Below, in pieces: positions 10,641 through 21,160 of a stretch of DNA of 64,000 bases. Position 1 is the stretch's first letter; each line of letters opens with the position of its first letter. The notes under the pieces are model-generated. The model did not search any database and was not told where the DNA came from. It saw only the letters and a list, made by a program, of their open reading frames with translations. A program made the translations under genes and the position numbers. The stretch is taken from NCBI GenBank assembly GCA_940671915.1, contig CALNVZ010000794.1, forward strand, positions 32,409-96,408, given 5' to 3'. This DNA comes from Paracentrotus lividus (Eukaryota; Echinodermata; Echinoidea; Camarodonta; Echinidae).

Positions 10641-11570
10641 AAAAATTAATAAAAAACAGTTGCACTGTTAGAACGCGGATTAAAAATTTCGTTGTTTAAA
10701 AAAAATGTAGGTTTAAAAGTTAAACATTCTTGTTTAATATTTAAAAATTGTTGTTTAAAACCGGAAAAGCGAGGTTTTATAGCCTTAAAGACAGGGAATC
10801 TTCAGCTTCCATGGGTAATCTGACACCATGGATGTTTACCCGGTAACAGGTGTCATCCTTCACCTGACCACTGCCAGACCTTAGTAATGCCTTGTTTATT
10901 CCTCCCATCCCTCCATCTGGTAAAGTCATTAAATCTCAGTTTCCCTGGCCGATCATGCCCGAAGCTCTTCGGGGTGGGACAGATTGTTTTGCTGTGGTCC
11001 AGAAATTTAGCTTCAAGGTGGTTATTTCCAGTGCTTTTCATTGAAGTCTGGGATCAGCAAATTTTGATCCACTCCCCATGAAACCTGAAGATTCTCCGTC
11101 TTTAAACAAGACCTGTTTAGAGACATATTAAACTGTTTTAAACAGGTTTTGTTTAAAGAGGCAGAAGTAAATGTCACGTGATAGTCATGAGCTAATGGCG
11201 TCACTCGTTACATGCAAGGTAAATCGGCGCAACATTTCAATCATGGCGAAGGACTTATGCCTCACACATTAATTAAGTGTTTACAGATGTGTAGGCTCAG
11301 TGGATAGAGCGTCTGCCTTATAATCAAAAGGTCGTGAGTCGATACCCGGTCGCGTTAACCAAAAGTTGGAGCGTTTTTATTTTTGGAGAGAAGCGTTAAA
11401 CAATACTTTTGATATTTTAAACAACGGTAAACAACAGGTTGTTTAAACTTTTAAACAACAAGAGCGTTAAAGTTTTAAACAACTACAGGTTGTTTAATTT
11501 TTAAACAACGCTGTGCGATTCACCGGTTAACACGCAGTTGTTTAAGATTTTAAACAATGAGGGCCAGTTT
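10640..11570. mobile_element. TTGTTTAAA-rich putative non-autonomous element
   Basis: Both ends of this interval (10690-10770 and 11395-11560) and its middle (11105-11160) carry many copies of TTGTTTAAA and its complement, some as back-to-back pairs such as AAACAACAGGTTGTTTAAA. Dense subterminal motif arrays like this are typical of hAT-like or similar non-autonomous elements. I could not fix exact terminal repeats or a target duplication. The interior holds an unrecognised open frame on the minus strand (10853-11041) and a tRNA-like stretch. Confidence 0.5.
11285..11355 (+). tRNA. tRNA-Met-derived relic (pseudogene or SINE head)
   Basis: The order GGCTCAGTGGATAGAGCG, CTTATAATC, AAGGTCGTGAGTCGATACCC follows the animal elongator tRNA-Met pattern (D-arm GCTC/GAGC, anticodon loop CATAATC changed to TATAATC, then GGTCGTGAGTTCGAT). 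The anticodon stem does not pair fully, the T-loop has lost a base and the T-stem is broken. It is not a working tRNA. It could be the promoter head of an old SINE. Confidence 0.5.
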
Positions 11571-11639
11571 ACATATTTTCTGATGTATATATGCGTATCC
11601 AAACGGGGGGCTTGGGGCGCAAGCCCCCCCCCCCCAATT

Positions 11640-11770
11640 TTTCATGGCGCAGAAGGCGAAAAGGGGAAAAAAGAAAAAGCAAGGAAAAAAGAAGAATGAG
11701 AGAGAGAGAGAAAAAAAAAGAGAAAAGGAGAAAGAGAAATATAAAAGAGAAAGAGAAAGAGAAAGTAATT
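11640..11770. repeat. Purine-rich low-complexity tract
   Basis: About 130 bp almost entirely of A and G (GAGAGA, AAAGAGAAAG), preceded by C-runs at 11623-11634. It makes long false open frames on both strands. Confidence 0.85.
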
Positions 11771-11857
11771 AAGATAAGATCAAGTACAAAATAATTCGAA
11801 AACCTGCGACACCGGGCGAGACTCACAATGGGCGCTCCTTGATTCCAACGTCAATGT

Positions 11858-12095
11858 CTGTGAGGGGGGTAATTATCCTCGGGGGGTAGTTGACCGGGTG
11901 TAACTGTCCGGGGGTACTTGTCCTCTTGGGTAGTTGTTCTCGGGGGTAATTGTCCGGGGGTAATTGTCCGGGGGTTATTGTCCGGGCGTTAATTGTCCTC
12001 GGGCGGGTAATTGTCCATGGGGTAATTGTCCGCGGGGTAATTGTCTTCGGGGGTAATTGTCCGGGGGTGATTATCCAGGGGGTAATTGTCCTAGA
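11858..12095. repeat. Minisatellite, unit GGGGGTAATTGTCC
   Basis: About fifteen variants of a 13-19 bp unit centred on GGGTAATTGTCC follow one another, differing mainly in short C/T/G insertions between units. The array gives Pro/Thr/Ile-rich false translations on the minus strand. Confidence 0.9.
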
Positions 12096-12291
12096 ACCGC
12101 TTTGTAATGCTGTGAAAATACCAAAACAGTATAATTTTGAAACGAAATTCATGTGAATTTATCACATTGTACAGTTTATAATCAGTACATACCACCGATA
12201 ATTTTACGTATTACAATTATTCAGATTCGGATTGACATTTATTCGGTAAAAGATAAAAATCAAGATACAATACTTAATATAACAAGGTGGT

Positions 12292-12331
12292 ACATAAGAT
12301 ACAAGATACAAGATACAAGATACAAGATACT
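12292..12331. repeat. (ACAAGAT)n tandem repeat with TTTATTGG, likely LINE 3' tail
   Basis: Five to six units of ACAAGAT are followed by ACTTTATTGGTCCATG. Read on the minus strand this is CCAATAAAGTATC then (TTGTATC)n, a poly(A)-signal-like hexamer followed by a short tandem tail, as in many L2/CR1-type 3' ends. It may be the tail of the LINE at 13345-15893. Confidence 0.7.
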
Positions 12332-13344
12332 TTATTGGTCCATGCAAATACATAGAAATGTGACTTTCAATGGCTTTTTCAACAAGTTACAGACATAAAT
12401 AAATACAATATGACAATATGATATAAACATAAAAATATAACAAAACAGAACAGATCAAAGCATTGACTGGTCATAATTTGAGAAATAAGTTTATAAATAG
12501 TTTGGATAATTATTTCATGTATATTAAGCTGACATGAACGACTTATTACTTTCGGAAATTAATTACCCTCTCAAGTGTTTACTTTTCTCATCCCCCCTCC
12601 CCCCCCCCCAATCGAGTCCACATGACTGGATGCTCTAGTTTTAAATTCAAATTTGAGTTTTGAGAAGTATAATAAAAAAACATGAATTAAAGTCTATTTT
12701 CATCATTTCATACAGAGAATACAAAAATAATTATAATTTAGCACGATCAGCCATGTCTAAAACTTCAAAGAATACTCCGAAAAGTTGACTCTTTAGCGCC
12801 TCACAGTTGGAGTTGAAAGTATGTACAGCCCCCCCCCCCCCAAGCATAATTATATATGCTGTAGTTTCAAATTTTGAGAGTTTGATAGTTTGGAAAAGAG
12901 AAATAAAAACAGCATATTCAAGCCTATAACCAAAAACTATTGTCGTCATTTCATACAGATTTCAAATTTCAATATAGGATGTATCAGGCCATATCTAGAG
13001 TGTTTGGGTCTCATCGCCTCACATTTGAATTGAATGTAGTATAGAGTTCGGATGAAGGAATTTCGGAAGCGTGACAGCGCGAGTGCGGGAGGAATAATCT
13101 TATCCCAGAGCGTTAAACTTGAAACAGTCCATGAAGTGGATGAGAATTGTCTGCCATTATGTCCTGGATTTTTGCAAGAAGACGTTTTCATAGATTTCTG
13201 CACAGGAGTCAAGTTTGAGCCTATGACCCTCTGCGCACTCTTCTGTTTCTATCTACTTTTCTTCTTTGCTCGTTTGTCATGTTGCCGAAAAAGCCAAGGA
13301 AATTGAAGGTTATTACACTTTGATAATTGATTGGTAGAAGAGGG
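12332..13344. other. Possible LINE 3' UTR; two diverged direct repeats
   Basis: No ORF stands out. Segments at 12690-12830 and 12930-13045 resemble each other (CATCATTTCATACAGA versus CGTCATTTCATACAGA, and CGCCTCACA followed by TGAAAGTATGTA or TGAATGTAGTA). C-runs lie at 12595-12610 and 12829-12842. Confidence 0.4.
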
Positions 13345-15893
13345 TTAATATGGTTTTATCAATGTGGAACTTCTTGAGCTTCCTGAGAAAAAACATTCTC
13401 TGGTTTGCTCTCTTTGGACGGACAAACAATTCTCTTTCCAACCAAGTTTATCATCTATTATGGTACCCAAGTATTTGTACTCATGAACCTGTTCGATGAC
13501 GTCCCCATGAATAACGTAGAGGTACGTGTTGTATCTTATTCTTTCGGAGTCAATTACAAGTTCTTTTGTTTTATCAGTGTTCAGGGTCAAAAAGTGACGG
13601 TCACACACCAACTAACAAACTATCGACCTGTGAGATGTATTCATGGGGTCGTCACCAAACAAGTAGCCTGTAATCACGAGGTGTCATCGGCATACTTTAA
13701 AATACTGCACGATAATTCCGTAACCAAACATTTACTCGTGTACAAAGAGAAAAGTACCGGGGAAAGTACACATCCCTGAGGAGCGCCAATATTGGTGACA
13801 ATTTGACTCGATTGACAGTTCCCAGCTTTGACTGATTGAGTTCTTAAGCTAAGAATTATGGATACATAGAATTAGTCTCGGATTACATTTGCGTCAATTA
13901 ACATACGTATTAAACAATGTGGTGCGATCGTATTAAACGCACTTGAGAAGTCTACAAAGAGAGATCGGGTGTATGATTTAGCATTGTCAAGATGTTCATA
14001 AATCTTATGCAAAAATACAAGGGTAGCATCTTCCACACTTCTATTTGGTCATAATGCGAACTGATGTGAATCGAGTAAGTCACGTGATTCGTTCAAAGTC
14101 ATTTACAAGAAAAAGCCTCTCAAAGCATTTCATGATGTTTGAGGTTAACGCCACTGGTCGAAAATCATTGGGTTCCCTAACCTTCTTTCTTTTTGGATGG
14201 GTATGATAGTGGAAAATCTCCAGATTTTGGGTATTACACCAGTATCAAGGCACATTTGATAACATGACATAGCAATGGAGCTAAATGTTGGTTACAGCAC
14301 TTCAGTATCTTATTGCTAATCCCATCCGGCCAGTGGACTTCTTTATCTGTACCTTTCCTAGTACCCTCTTACTTCCCTCTTCACTTACACATATTCTATT
14401 ATTGTTACCAAGCTGTGAGATTAACGATCTAAATGACCCTTACATTCATGATTCTGTGACTAAAGTCATTAACTTCAAATCTTCCAAAGAAATTATTGAG
14501 TTCTTCAACAAAGTCTGATGAGAAATCAACGGATTTGTTCTTTCCTTTGTATCCGGTAATTGTTTTCCAGTGCGCGCCATGCTGCTGAGTGTTGTTTTGA
14601 GAGAATTACGCTCAAGTTTCCTTTTAAAAGCCATTTTACATGACTTTATCTCTCGGTCGATCTGTTTTGTATTTCTTTCATTCTCAAACGATCGCGCTAG
14701 AGAATATCTCCCTCTTCCCGAAGTAGTTTCTTCAACGAGCTACTGGCCCATGGTTTGTCATTTGCGTAGAACCTTTGTTCCTTCACAGGTATTATGGTAT
14801 CGGAACAGTAGCGAATATAATCAGTGAGCGCGTCGACCCCTCGTCTATTGTGTTATTGGATTTCAAAAAAGAGATTCCAATCCGTAGATTCATAACATGC
14901 TCTTAGCTCATCAACTGCGTCGTCGGTCCAGGACTGACGAAGTTTTGTCACCGGCTATACCCTTAAGCTTCTGTCTGTATGCTGGTATTAACAAGACATT
15001 GTTGTGATCGGATGCACCGAGCTGTGGACAGGCCTTTGTTTTGTACGCCGTGGGAACATTTCCATAGCAACGATTTAGCGTCACGTCGTTACGTGTAGGT
15101 TGAGTTACGTACTGTTCGTATGTAGGCAGAACATTTTCAAGCGTACATTGATTGAAATCTCCCAAAACAAATTTGGGGCTATCAGGTGACATGGCCTCCA
15201 AACCATTTATCCTGTTAGCAATAATTTGACTAGCCTCCCTTACATCTGCCCCAGGGTGAATATACACAACCATCACAAAAAGTTGGCAAAATTCTCTAGG
15301 GAGGTAGAAAGGACGAAGTCCGACGATCATGAATTCAATATCAGGGGTAAAAGTTTCTTTGATTGTCCAGTCATTACACCATTGATTGTTAATATACATG
15401 CAGACACCACCACCCCTAGATTTCCAAGATTCATCTGTTCTATCTGATCTTGCTAGGTGAAAGTTTGCCAAGGTTAACTCTTCTCGGGTACAGTCTGATT
15501 TAACCAGGTCTCTGTAAAACAGAGCAGACATGATTCTCGATATTCATATAGGTGACGAGTACTAGTGTGAAGTTCGTCCATTTTATTACATATCGAACGG
15601 ACATTTCCAAGTAAGATTGAGGGAAGTGGTGGTTTAGACTTACGATTTCGAACCCGGTTTCGTAGTCCTCCTCTTTTCCCGCGTTTTCTCGGCTTTATCT
15701 CTCGTGGGAATTGTTCGTATCCATCGGGCTTGAGCTCGGGCATTCGTGGGCGAAGTTCGAGTAGATCAGAGCGGGTGTATATAAGTCCATTTTGAGAGAT
15801 AGGGTGTGCAGTAATTACCACAAAATGACGTGAAATGAAGAACCACACAAACATAAAAGAAAACACACGCAATACCATAGTTCCACTAGACAT
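13345..15893 (-). mobile_element. Nearly complete but decayed LINE (AP endonuclease plus RT, L2/Rex/CR1 group)
   Basis: All LINE landmarks appear in order on the minus strand. From 15893: an N-terminal part with LIYTRSDLLELRP and basic KPRKRGKRGGLRNRVR, then LLGNVRSICNKMDEL and LCFTETWLNQ. After a frameshift near 15500: the endonuclease (RSDRTDESWKSRGGGVCMYI, FVLGDFNQC, and QLGASDHNNVLLIPAYRQK with the catalytic SDH). After another shift near 14935: WTDDAVDELRACYESTDW. The polymerase core shows GAPQGCVLSPVLFSLYT and then KYADDT (YADD codons at 13683-13694), followed by an in-frame stop. The end has FLTLNTDKTKELVID and YKYLGTIIDDKLGW. Several frameshifts and stops make it inactive. The exact clade cannot be fixed by eye. 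Confidence 0.9.
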
Positions 15894-16085
15894 GATGACA
15901 AACGTATACCAGGATTGCTAAAAAAAAGGTGAAAACTTGTAAACAAGCAACCCTTATCATACAAAGTAATGAGTACAATTAAATAACAATAAAATACGAT
16001 ACAAATAAATAACAATAGAAATGTAATAATAAATTCATCTGAAAATTTAAGAATTATTAACAAACATTAAAGAAATAAACAGAAT

Positions 16086-17012
16086 CATTGTATATGTTTC
16101 AATATATTAATATGTGGCAAGTATTGTGGTTTTTAATTTATTTTTGAATGAGTTGTAGTTCGTAATCCCCTTTACATTACTGTTTAGGGAAATCCATCTT
16201 TTAGATCCCTGATATCTAATTGATCTATTTTGTAGAAATGAATTTGTGAATTTGGGAAGACGAAAGTCACCTTTTTTCTTGTATTAAATGCGTGATAATC
16301 AGAATTCAAATTCAAACTGTCATAAACAGTATCTGGTAACATTGACTGTTTTAGTTTATACATAAATAAAGAGAAAGAATATCTGGAAATTTGACTAATT
16401 TCAAAGATTTAAACAATGGAGAGGTATGTGCCCTGAAGGGGGTGTTGCAGCACAAACGAACAGCCCGTTTTTTGAAGTATAAAAAGGGGTTTTAAAAATT
16501 TGTCACATGTTCTTGCCCATACTAGATTACAATACATTAAGTACGGATATACAAGTGTATACTATAAAGAAAGCATGGCAGAAGATGGTATTTTTTTTTT
16601 CTTAGTTTACACATAACGCCGACATTGCATCGAATCTTCTTAGAAATTAATTCAATGTGTTTTTCCCATGAAAGCTTGTTATCAATAGTTACACCTAAGA
16701 AATTTGCATGTTAATCTTGGTCGATATCTTTATCATTCAATTTCAAATTTGTATCTTCAATAAAAGTTTTTTTTTTCTGCAAAAATCTAAAATCATAAAT
16801 TTAGTTTTTGTTTCATTAATTTTCAATTTATTTGCAGAAAACCAATTAGCAACCTTCTGCAGTTCAACATTAGCTTCAGAAGTCAAGTCTTTTACATTTT
16901 TACCAGAATAGAATATGTTTGTGTCGTCAGCATAAAGAACAAAATGTAATTTCTTTGAAGATTCGACAATGTCGTTTATAAACAACAAAAATAATAAAGG
17001 GCCCAGGATCTT
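16086..17012 (-). mobile_element. LINE fragment, RT palm to C-terminus (CR1/jockey-like)
   Basis: From 17012 the minus strand reads ILGPLLFLLFINDI, then HFVLYADDTNIF (catalytic YADD), VANWFSANKLKINETKTKFM. Further on, in broken frames, it reads WEKHI, SDYHAFNTRKKGDFRLP and a C-terminal WISLNSNVKGI segment. Stops and frame changes interrupt it. The 5' break at about 17012 meets a repeat segment (CTGATCTTCTGGGTCCTCCC) also found at 4325, so another element joins or truncates it there. Confidence 0.85.
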
Positions 17013-17159
17013 CTCTCTCTGATCTTCTGGGTCCTCCCAATTCGCAATTCGTTGGGTCGAATGAATATCTTTTGCTCTCTGTCGGTAATTAGGCGTCTGC
17101 GACCTGCACTCTGACTCTGTCGAATTTTCACCCCTATTCGACATCAGACTGAAAAAAAA

Positions 17160-17648
17160 ATACCGTAAGTGGCGTAAATACGGTGGAATTTAGAGTGACA
17201 CCGCCGGAACTACAGCTTACTGTTACCCATTACTCTTTATCATGTTCCTGATTTCATTCATTGCCTTTCTTTTCTCCATAATATCTTATTAATTATTTTA
17301 TACCACTCTCCTATAATTTCCTAATGTTATTTTTTGTTTTCCTAGTCTATCATCTTCTATCCCTTATGTTATTCAATGTTTCTCTTTCTTTTTATGTTAT
17401 CTATTGTTGTTCTCTATTTATCTATCTTCTTTTGTTATTCATTGTTTAAACACTGGGCCTCTTACGTGTCTAAAATATAACTTTCCTTCAATCCAATGGT
17501 ATATTGATGAGTTTCCTTAACAATATGTTTCCACCAAATGATTAAGCTAGAGAACGAGTGCTAATGGTTCTTTCTTTAAATTATTCGATGGATGTAAAGG
17601 TGGCTTTTTGCAATTTTTAACATTATTATATGTTTCTCTTCCTTGCAG
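17160..17648. other. No gene seen (candidate intron)
   Basis: T-rich DNA leading into the polypyrimidine tract and AG at 17647-17648 used by the candidate exon at 17649. Confidence 0.4.
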
Positions 17649-17720
17649 GTGGAGGAGAATTTTCCATCTGGAGCTCAATAGGTGGTATTGGGGGTATTGT
17701 TGGTCTGGTAGGAGTAATAG
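17649..17720 (+). CDS. Candidate exon: single membrane span
   Basis: The 72-nt segment has a textbook acceptor (TTTCTCTTCCTTGCAG) and donor (GTGAGTAT). Read as a phase 1/phase 1 exon it is open and encodes GGEFSIW followed by SSIGGIGGIVGLVGVI, a hydrophobic Gly-zipper stretch long enough to cross a membrane. The other two frames give a stop or non-hydrophobic residues. Joined to the exon at 18305 it is followed at once by the basic RKRK, the expected stop-transfer of a type I single-pass protein. Upstream, the phase also fits the exon at 2995. Function and family are unknown. Confidence 0.5.
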
Positions 17721-18059
17721 GTGAGTATACTCCACATTTTAATCAAGCCTCTTAAAGAGAGGATCAGCAATTTTGATTATCCATCCATTTTAGCTGGGTA
17801 CCTTTCACCTAGTCGGGGCATTCAATTTCATGCAGGTTGATATTACGGCTGCGGCGTGACATCTTTGCTGGAGAAAAGCCTGGATTTTGGGTGGGGGCGT
17901 TTCGTGGGACAGTTTGACCACAGTCGGTAGAGAAGGGCTTTAGGCCAGGTGGGGATGATGTATACACACCTATCAAAGGGATAGTGACCGAGAAACATGG
18001 GTTTCAGGGTTCGAGAACATCTACCCCTAACATCCACCCCACAGACATCCACCCTCTAG

Positions 18060-18180
18060 AATAAGGGGGGGGGGGGTCCACGAGTCCACGAGGCCGAGTA
18101 TTTTTCCTACGAGTTCTCGGTCCCACGAGGCCGAGTATTTTCCCACTAGTCCTCGGTCCCACGGTCCCACGAGGCTGATT
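18060..18180. repeat. Short direct repeats (CCACGAGGCCGAGTATTTT)
   Basis: Two and a half copies of a unit of about 45 bp with CCACGAGGCCGAGTATTTT and CTCGGTCCCAC, after a G-run at 18065-18076. Confidence 0.7.
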
Positions 18181-18304
18181 TTTCTCATATCATATCATCC
18201 CTACAATAGAAAAACCAGACTTGGTACTATGCTAACAAGAAGCAAGCCCTGTAAAAGTAGTACGAGCTATTAAACTGTTCCGTTCGAGCCGAATATCCGT
18301 AAAG

Positions 18305-18378
18305 CTAGGAAACGAAAAGAAGATAGATATGCACAGTTGAAAAAAGACATTGAATCCAAGAATTACGAATCACACACT
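18305..18378 (+). CDS. Candidate exon: juxtamembrane cytoplasmic segment
   Basis: The segment starts after AAAG (18301-18304) and ends before GTAAAC. Its 74 nt carry phase 1 in and phase 0 out, exactly what is needed between the exons at 17649 and 19546. The product continues the membrane span with A, RKRKEDRYAQLKK, DIESKNYESHT: basic residues first, then a YAQL stretch that fits the YxxPhi sorting pattern. Without splicing, the frame hits a stop at 18391. The acceptor has a weak pyrimidine tract, which is the main doubt. Confidence 0.42.
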
Positions 18379-19006
18379 GTAAACATAAATTAGTCATTGG
18401 TGCTTATAAATTAGTCAAAACGACTAATTTATATTAGTCCAGTCTCAGTGACTTAATTACCTCAGTCAGGACTAGTTTAGGTAAGTCATTTTGACCAATA
18501 TAAACAAGACATTTAACAAATGACTTGTTTACATTGGTCAAATGACTAATAAATGACATATAGGCCTGCAAACGACTTATTTGTGGTCAGAGGCTAGGCG
18601 TACGGCGCACGTAACAGTGATTCGCGGTCAAACCACACGGACAAATGCCGACATGGTAAAAACAAAACAACATCAAATGCAACGCCTAAGGATTAGATCC
18701 ATCTCAGGATATCGTTGAAAATGATTTTAAAGACCAAGGTAAGTTTATGTCATATTCTATTTTTAACGCGAATCCCGAACATGGAAGAAATGTTTATGTT
18801 AATTTATTATTGTAGCCCCACATGCTCAATTCCATGTTAGTTGTATGCTTATATCATGTAATACTAGTAATTCGTAGTTGCAGAACGCGCTCTATACTCG
18901 GATGGTGTGCTGAATGATTATAGTTATATGATGATCTATAATTAGTTTCATTGAATATATTCATGTAAAGAATCAAAGGAAAGAGTTCCTCTTGCGACAG
19001 CCACTC

Positions 19007-19037
<31 letters not shown>

Positions 19038-19148
19038 GATAGCGACACACCTGTGCGCATGCGTTTCTATAATTTATCGGACGTCAACCTGTTGCTATTC
19101 AAAATTGATTGAAAAATATAAAAAAAAATCCTCGGCAGTGCGCAATCC

Positions 19149-19218
19149 GTCTCGTTGGTGTAGTGGTGTGAGAGTAAGACTGTGATGCTGGTGACTCGGG
19201 TTCGTCTCCCGCTATTCC
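19149..19218 (+). tRNA. tRNA-Asp-like relic (pseudogene or SINE head)
   Basis: CTCGTTGGTGTAGTGGTG resembles the 5' half of animal tRNA-Asp (TCGTTAGTATAGTGGTGAG). It is followed by GACTGTGATGC where CTGTCACGC is expected, then GACTCGGGTTCGTCTCCCG as a T-arm. The anticodon position and stems have changed, so it is a degenerate copy and not a working gene. Confidence 0.45.
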
Positions 19219-19299
19219 TCTTGTGTTTTTTGACTAAAAAAACTGGAAGTTGTATTTTTTTGTTATTTTTTTATTATTAAAAATTAATTTTTTAAATAT

Positions 19300-19324
19300 A
19301 ACCCTAACCATAACCCTAACCCTA
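19300..19324. repeat. Short interstitial telomere-like repeat
   Basis: ACCCTAACCATAACCCTAAC and a following CCTA make about four units of the animal telomere hexamer CCCTAA with slips. Too short to be a telomere. Confidence 0.75.
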
Positions 19325-19545
19325 GTCTATGTTTAAAATATTATTAGAAACAATTTCCACATGTATATTTTTCGATTTGGGTAGCTGTCGCAAAAGGAAC
19401 TCTTGCCGAATCGAATTTTAATTTATAAAAGATGAGGTGGTGCAGCCCCCCCCCCCCAAAAAAAAAAAAAATAAATAAAAAATAAAATGAAACAAATAAA
19501 AACATTTTTTATTTAACATTTATTTTTCATTAATTTTTCATGCAG

Positions 19546-19708
19546 AATGCCAGACATCTCCATGGTATCTACAACATCTCTATCACACTCAACATAGCAC
19601 AGCAAAAGTGTCAACCACAGAGGAAGCTTCGCAAACAGAAGTATCACTCAAACACTTTGCATCTATCCTACGAAGATAGACAGCTAACAGACCCATCGGC
19701 TTATACCG
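19546..19708 (+). CDS. Candidate exon: cytoplasmic tail part 1
   Basis: The 163-nt segment has a strong acceptor (TTTTTCATTAATTTTTCATGCAG) and a donor GTGAGTTG. Read in phase 0, as set by the exon at 18305, it is open throughout. It gives a polar, basic tail (QQKCQPQRKLRKQKYHSN) and then LHLSYEDRQLTDPSAYT, with two Tyr in acidic or small-residue settings that could be kinase sites. It ends in phase 1, matching the next exon. A second frame also looks partly coding-like but ends at an internal TAG. Family unknown. Confidence 0.48.
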
Positions 19709-19843
19709 GTGAGTTGTTTTTATGATTGTTCACATATTTTGCAATAATGTATGATCATGAGCAATGTATATACGTACATAACAATATTTCCTATTATTTT
19801 AATTTATAACATAATTTATTTTCCCCCTTTTACATGATTGAAG

Positions 19844-20476
19844 GTGATCATGCTGAGCTATTTGTTAAACTCTCTGAAAGAGAAGGCATCAAAATGAGGT
19901 ATGAAGGGGGTTCATAAAGCTACGCACTTAGTTTTTGACGATTTAGAAGTCATAGAATTTAATAATTCATATTACTATTTTTATACCATCTTTTGCTACA
20001 TTTTGTGAGGATTAACTTGGTGCAAAAAACATGGAATAAAACTAACAGCAATTACGAAAATCGCGGCGAGATCGAAACCCTCTCCTTCGTTGCCGTCAGA
20101 AAAGAACGGTTCATAAGTCTACGCACTCACTTTGAAGTTTGATTTAACACTTTTAATTATGTGTTTTCTTCCAAATTTTCATGATATATTATGAAATAGT
20201 TACGACAGTTCAATAATTTTTACTTTTTTAGCACCTTGCTTCTATGTTTAGCCGTAAAAGGTGGAATTTTGAACTTTGAAATGAAACACTATTTTGCTAT
20301 GACGGCGCCTGTATTATGCGAGTGCATATTTTGGCCCATTCACTTTAGCGCGTATTTTGCAGTGCGTAGCTTTATGAACCGCGTAGCTTTATGAACCCCT
20401 ACCATACTGGAATGGATTCAAAACACCAAAAGCTTCTCCAGCTAGATCTGAGGTATTTTCACTTCATGTTCTATAA
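19844..20476 (+). pseudogene. Candidate last exon, split by a MITE
   Basis: A strong acceptor (TTTTCCCCCTTTTACATG then ATTGAAG) precedes 19844. Joined in phase 1, the exon reads GDHAELFVKLSEREGIKMRY and then meets a stop (TAA at 19912-19914) that lies inside an inserted element (19902-20404). Beyond the element the same frame resumes at 20407 as WNGFKTPKASPARSE and either splices at a GTATTT donor (20453) or runs on to a TAA at 20474-20476. The exact fit of frames across the insertion is the best evidence that this was a real exon. The window's allele would make a tail truncated by about 16 to 23 residues. Confidence 0.45.
19902..20404. mobile_element. 503-bp MITE inserted in a candidate exon
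   Basis: The left end carries GGGGTTCATAAAGCTACGC (from about 19907) and the right end carries its complement, with that terminal segment partly repeated (GCGTAGCTTTATGAACC occurs twice near 20365-20400). TA flanks both sides (19900-19901 and 20405-20406). It is non-coding. Confidence 0.8.
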
Positions 20477-20857
20477 TTCTGTACTTGAATCTGTACATGA
20501 AAATCATTTTTGAATAACAATCTCACCTTTTAGAGGGAGTGTATTTTAAATATTGGATTAAATGGTTTATTTCGCCAACTGAATGCCAACATTTCTTTAA
20601 TTAGAGCTTTGCAATATTATTGTCATTGCAGGGTATTTTTTTTTTAAATTATTGTTTCACATATTTAATTGCAATTTACTTATATATTAGCTTATAGTAC
20701 ATTATGTCTCATACTTTTATGTTTGGAATTAAGACACCTTTCCAATATGGTGTGGTCATGTCTACTTGAAAGAGACTCAACAACTGCTTGAACGCCTTTT
20801 TTAAACACAATTTGTACCATTTTAAAGTGATTTTTTTTTTAATGATTTTTTAAAGTT
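20477..20857. other. No gene seen (possible 3' UTR or intron)
   Basis: AT-rich DNA downstream of the candidate last exon. No clear poly(A) site or exon. Confidence 0.35.
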
Positions 20858-21160
20858 ATGGTTTATTAAATGGCTGATAAAATGTGGGTCGATTAACATG
20901 TTTACATGTTGAAATGGGGCGCCAGGAATGTAATGTACGCATTTATTGTTGACCCAGTTCTATTGAACCGTTGGCGCGCCCGGAATGTAACATACGCGGG
21001 TATTGTATCACATTGTTGACGCTTCTGTGTAAACAGGTGGTCATATGCGAATTGGAATGTGCGCGTTATTTCTGCAAGGCTTACAAACAGTGGCTGAACA
21101 TGCATCATTCTTCGTCGTGGTTTTCTTGTGATCGGACGCTTATATGTTTGAGTGAAAATT
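20858..21160. repeat. ~300-bp direct repeat, left copy (partner 26490-26792)
   Basis: Starts at TGGTTTATTAAATGGCTGAT and ends near GAGTGAAAATTT. It includes GGCGCGCCCGGAATGTAAC and is almost identical to 26490-26792 in the same orientation (a handful of differences). The ends lack TG/CA, and neither a tRNA-primer site nor a polypurine tract abuts the copies, so a normal LTR pair is not supported. Confidence 0.8.

Larger units (their letters stand above)
18379..19545. other. No gene seen (candidate intron) with small repeats
   Basis: At 18385-18575 the words TTAGTCA/TGACTAA and AATGACTTGTTTACATTGGT form short inverted pairs. A-runs lie at 19007-19035 and 19453-19475. A tRNA-like stretch is at 19149 and telomere-like repeats at 19300. 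A strong donor-like GGTAAGTTT sits at 18738, but no convincing exon ends there. Confidence 0.4.

Noticed and set aside
11285-11355. Functional tRNA gene
   Set aside because: Anticodon stem unpaired and T-arm damaged; called a relic.
11823-12152. 109-codon minus-strand ORF rich in Thr/Pro/Ile
   Set aside because: It is the minisatellite GGGGGTAATTGTCC read on the other strand.
19300-19324. Telomere or healed chromosome end
   Set aside because: Only about four imperfect CCCTAA units inside ordinary DNA.
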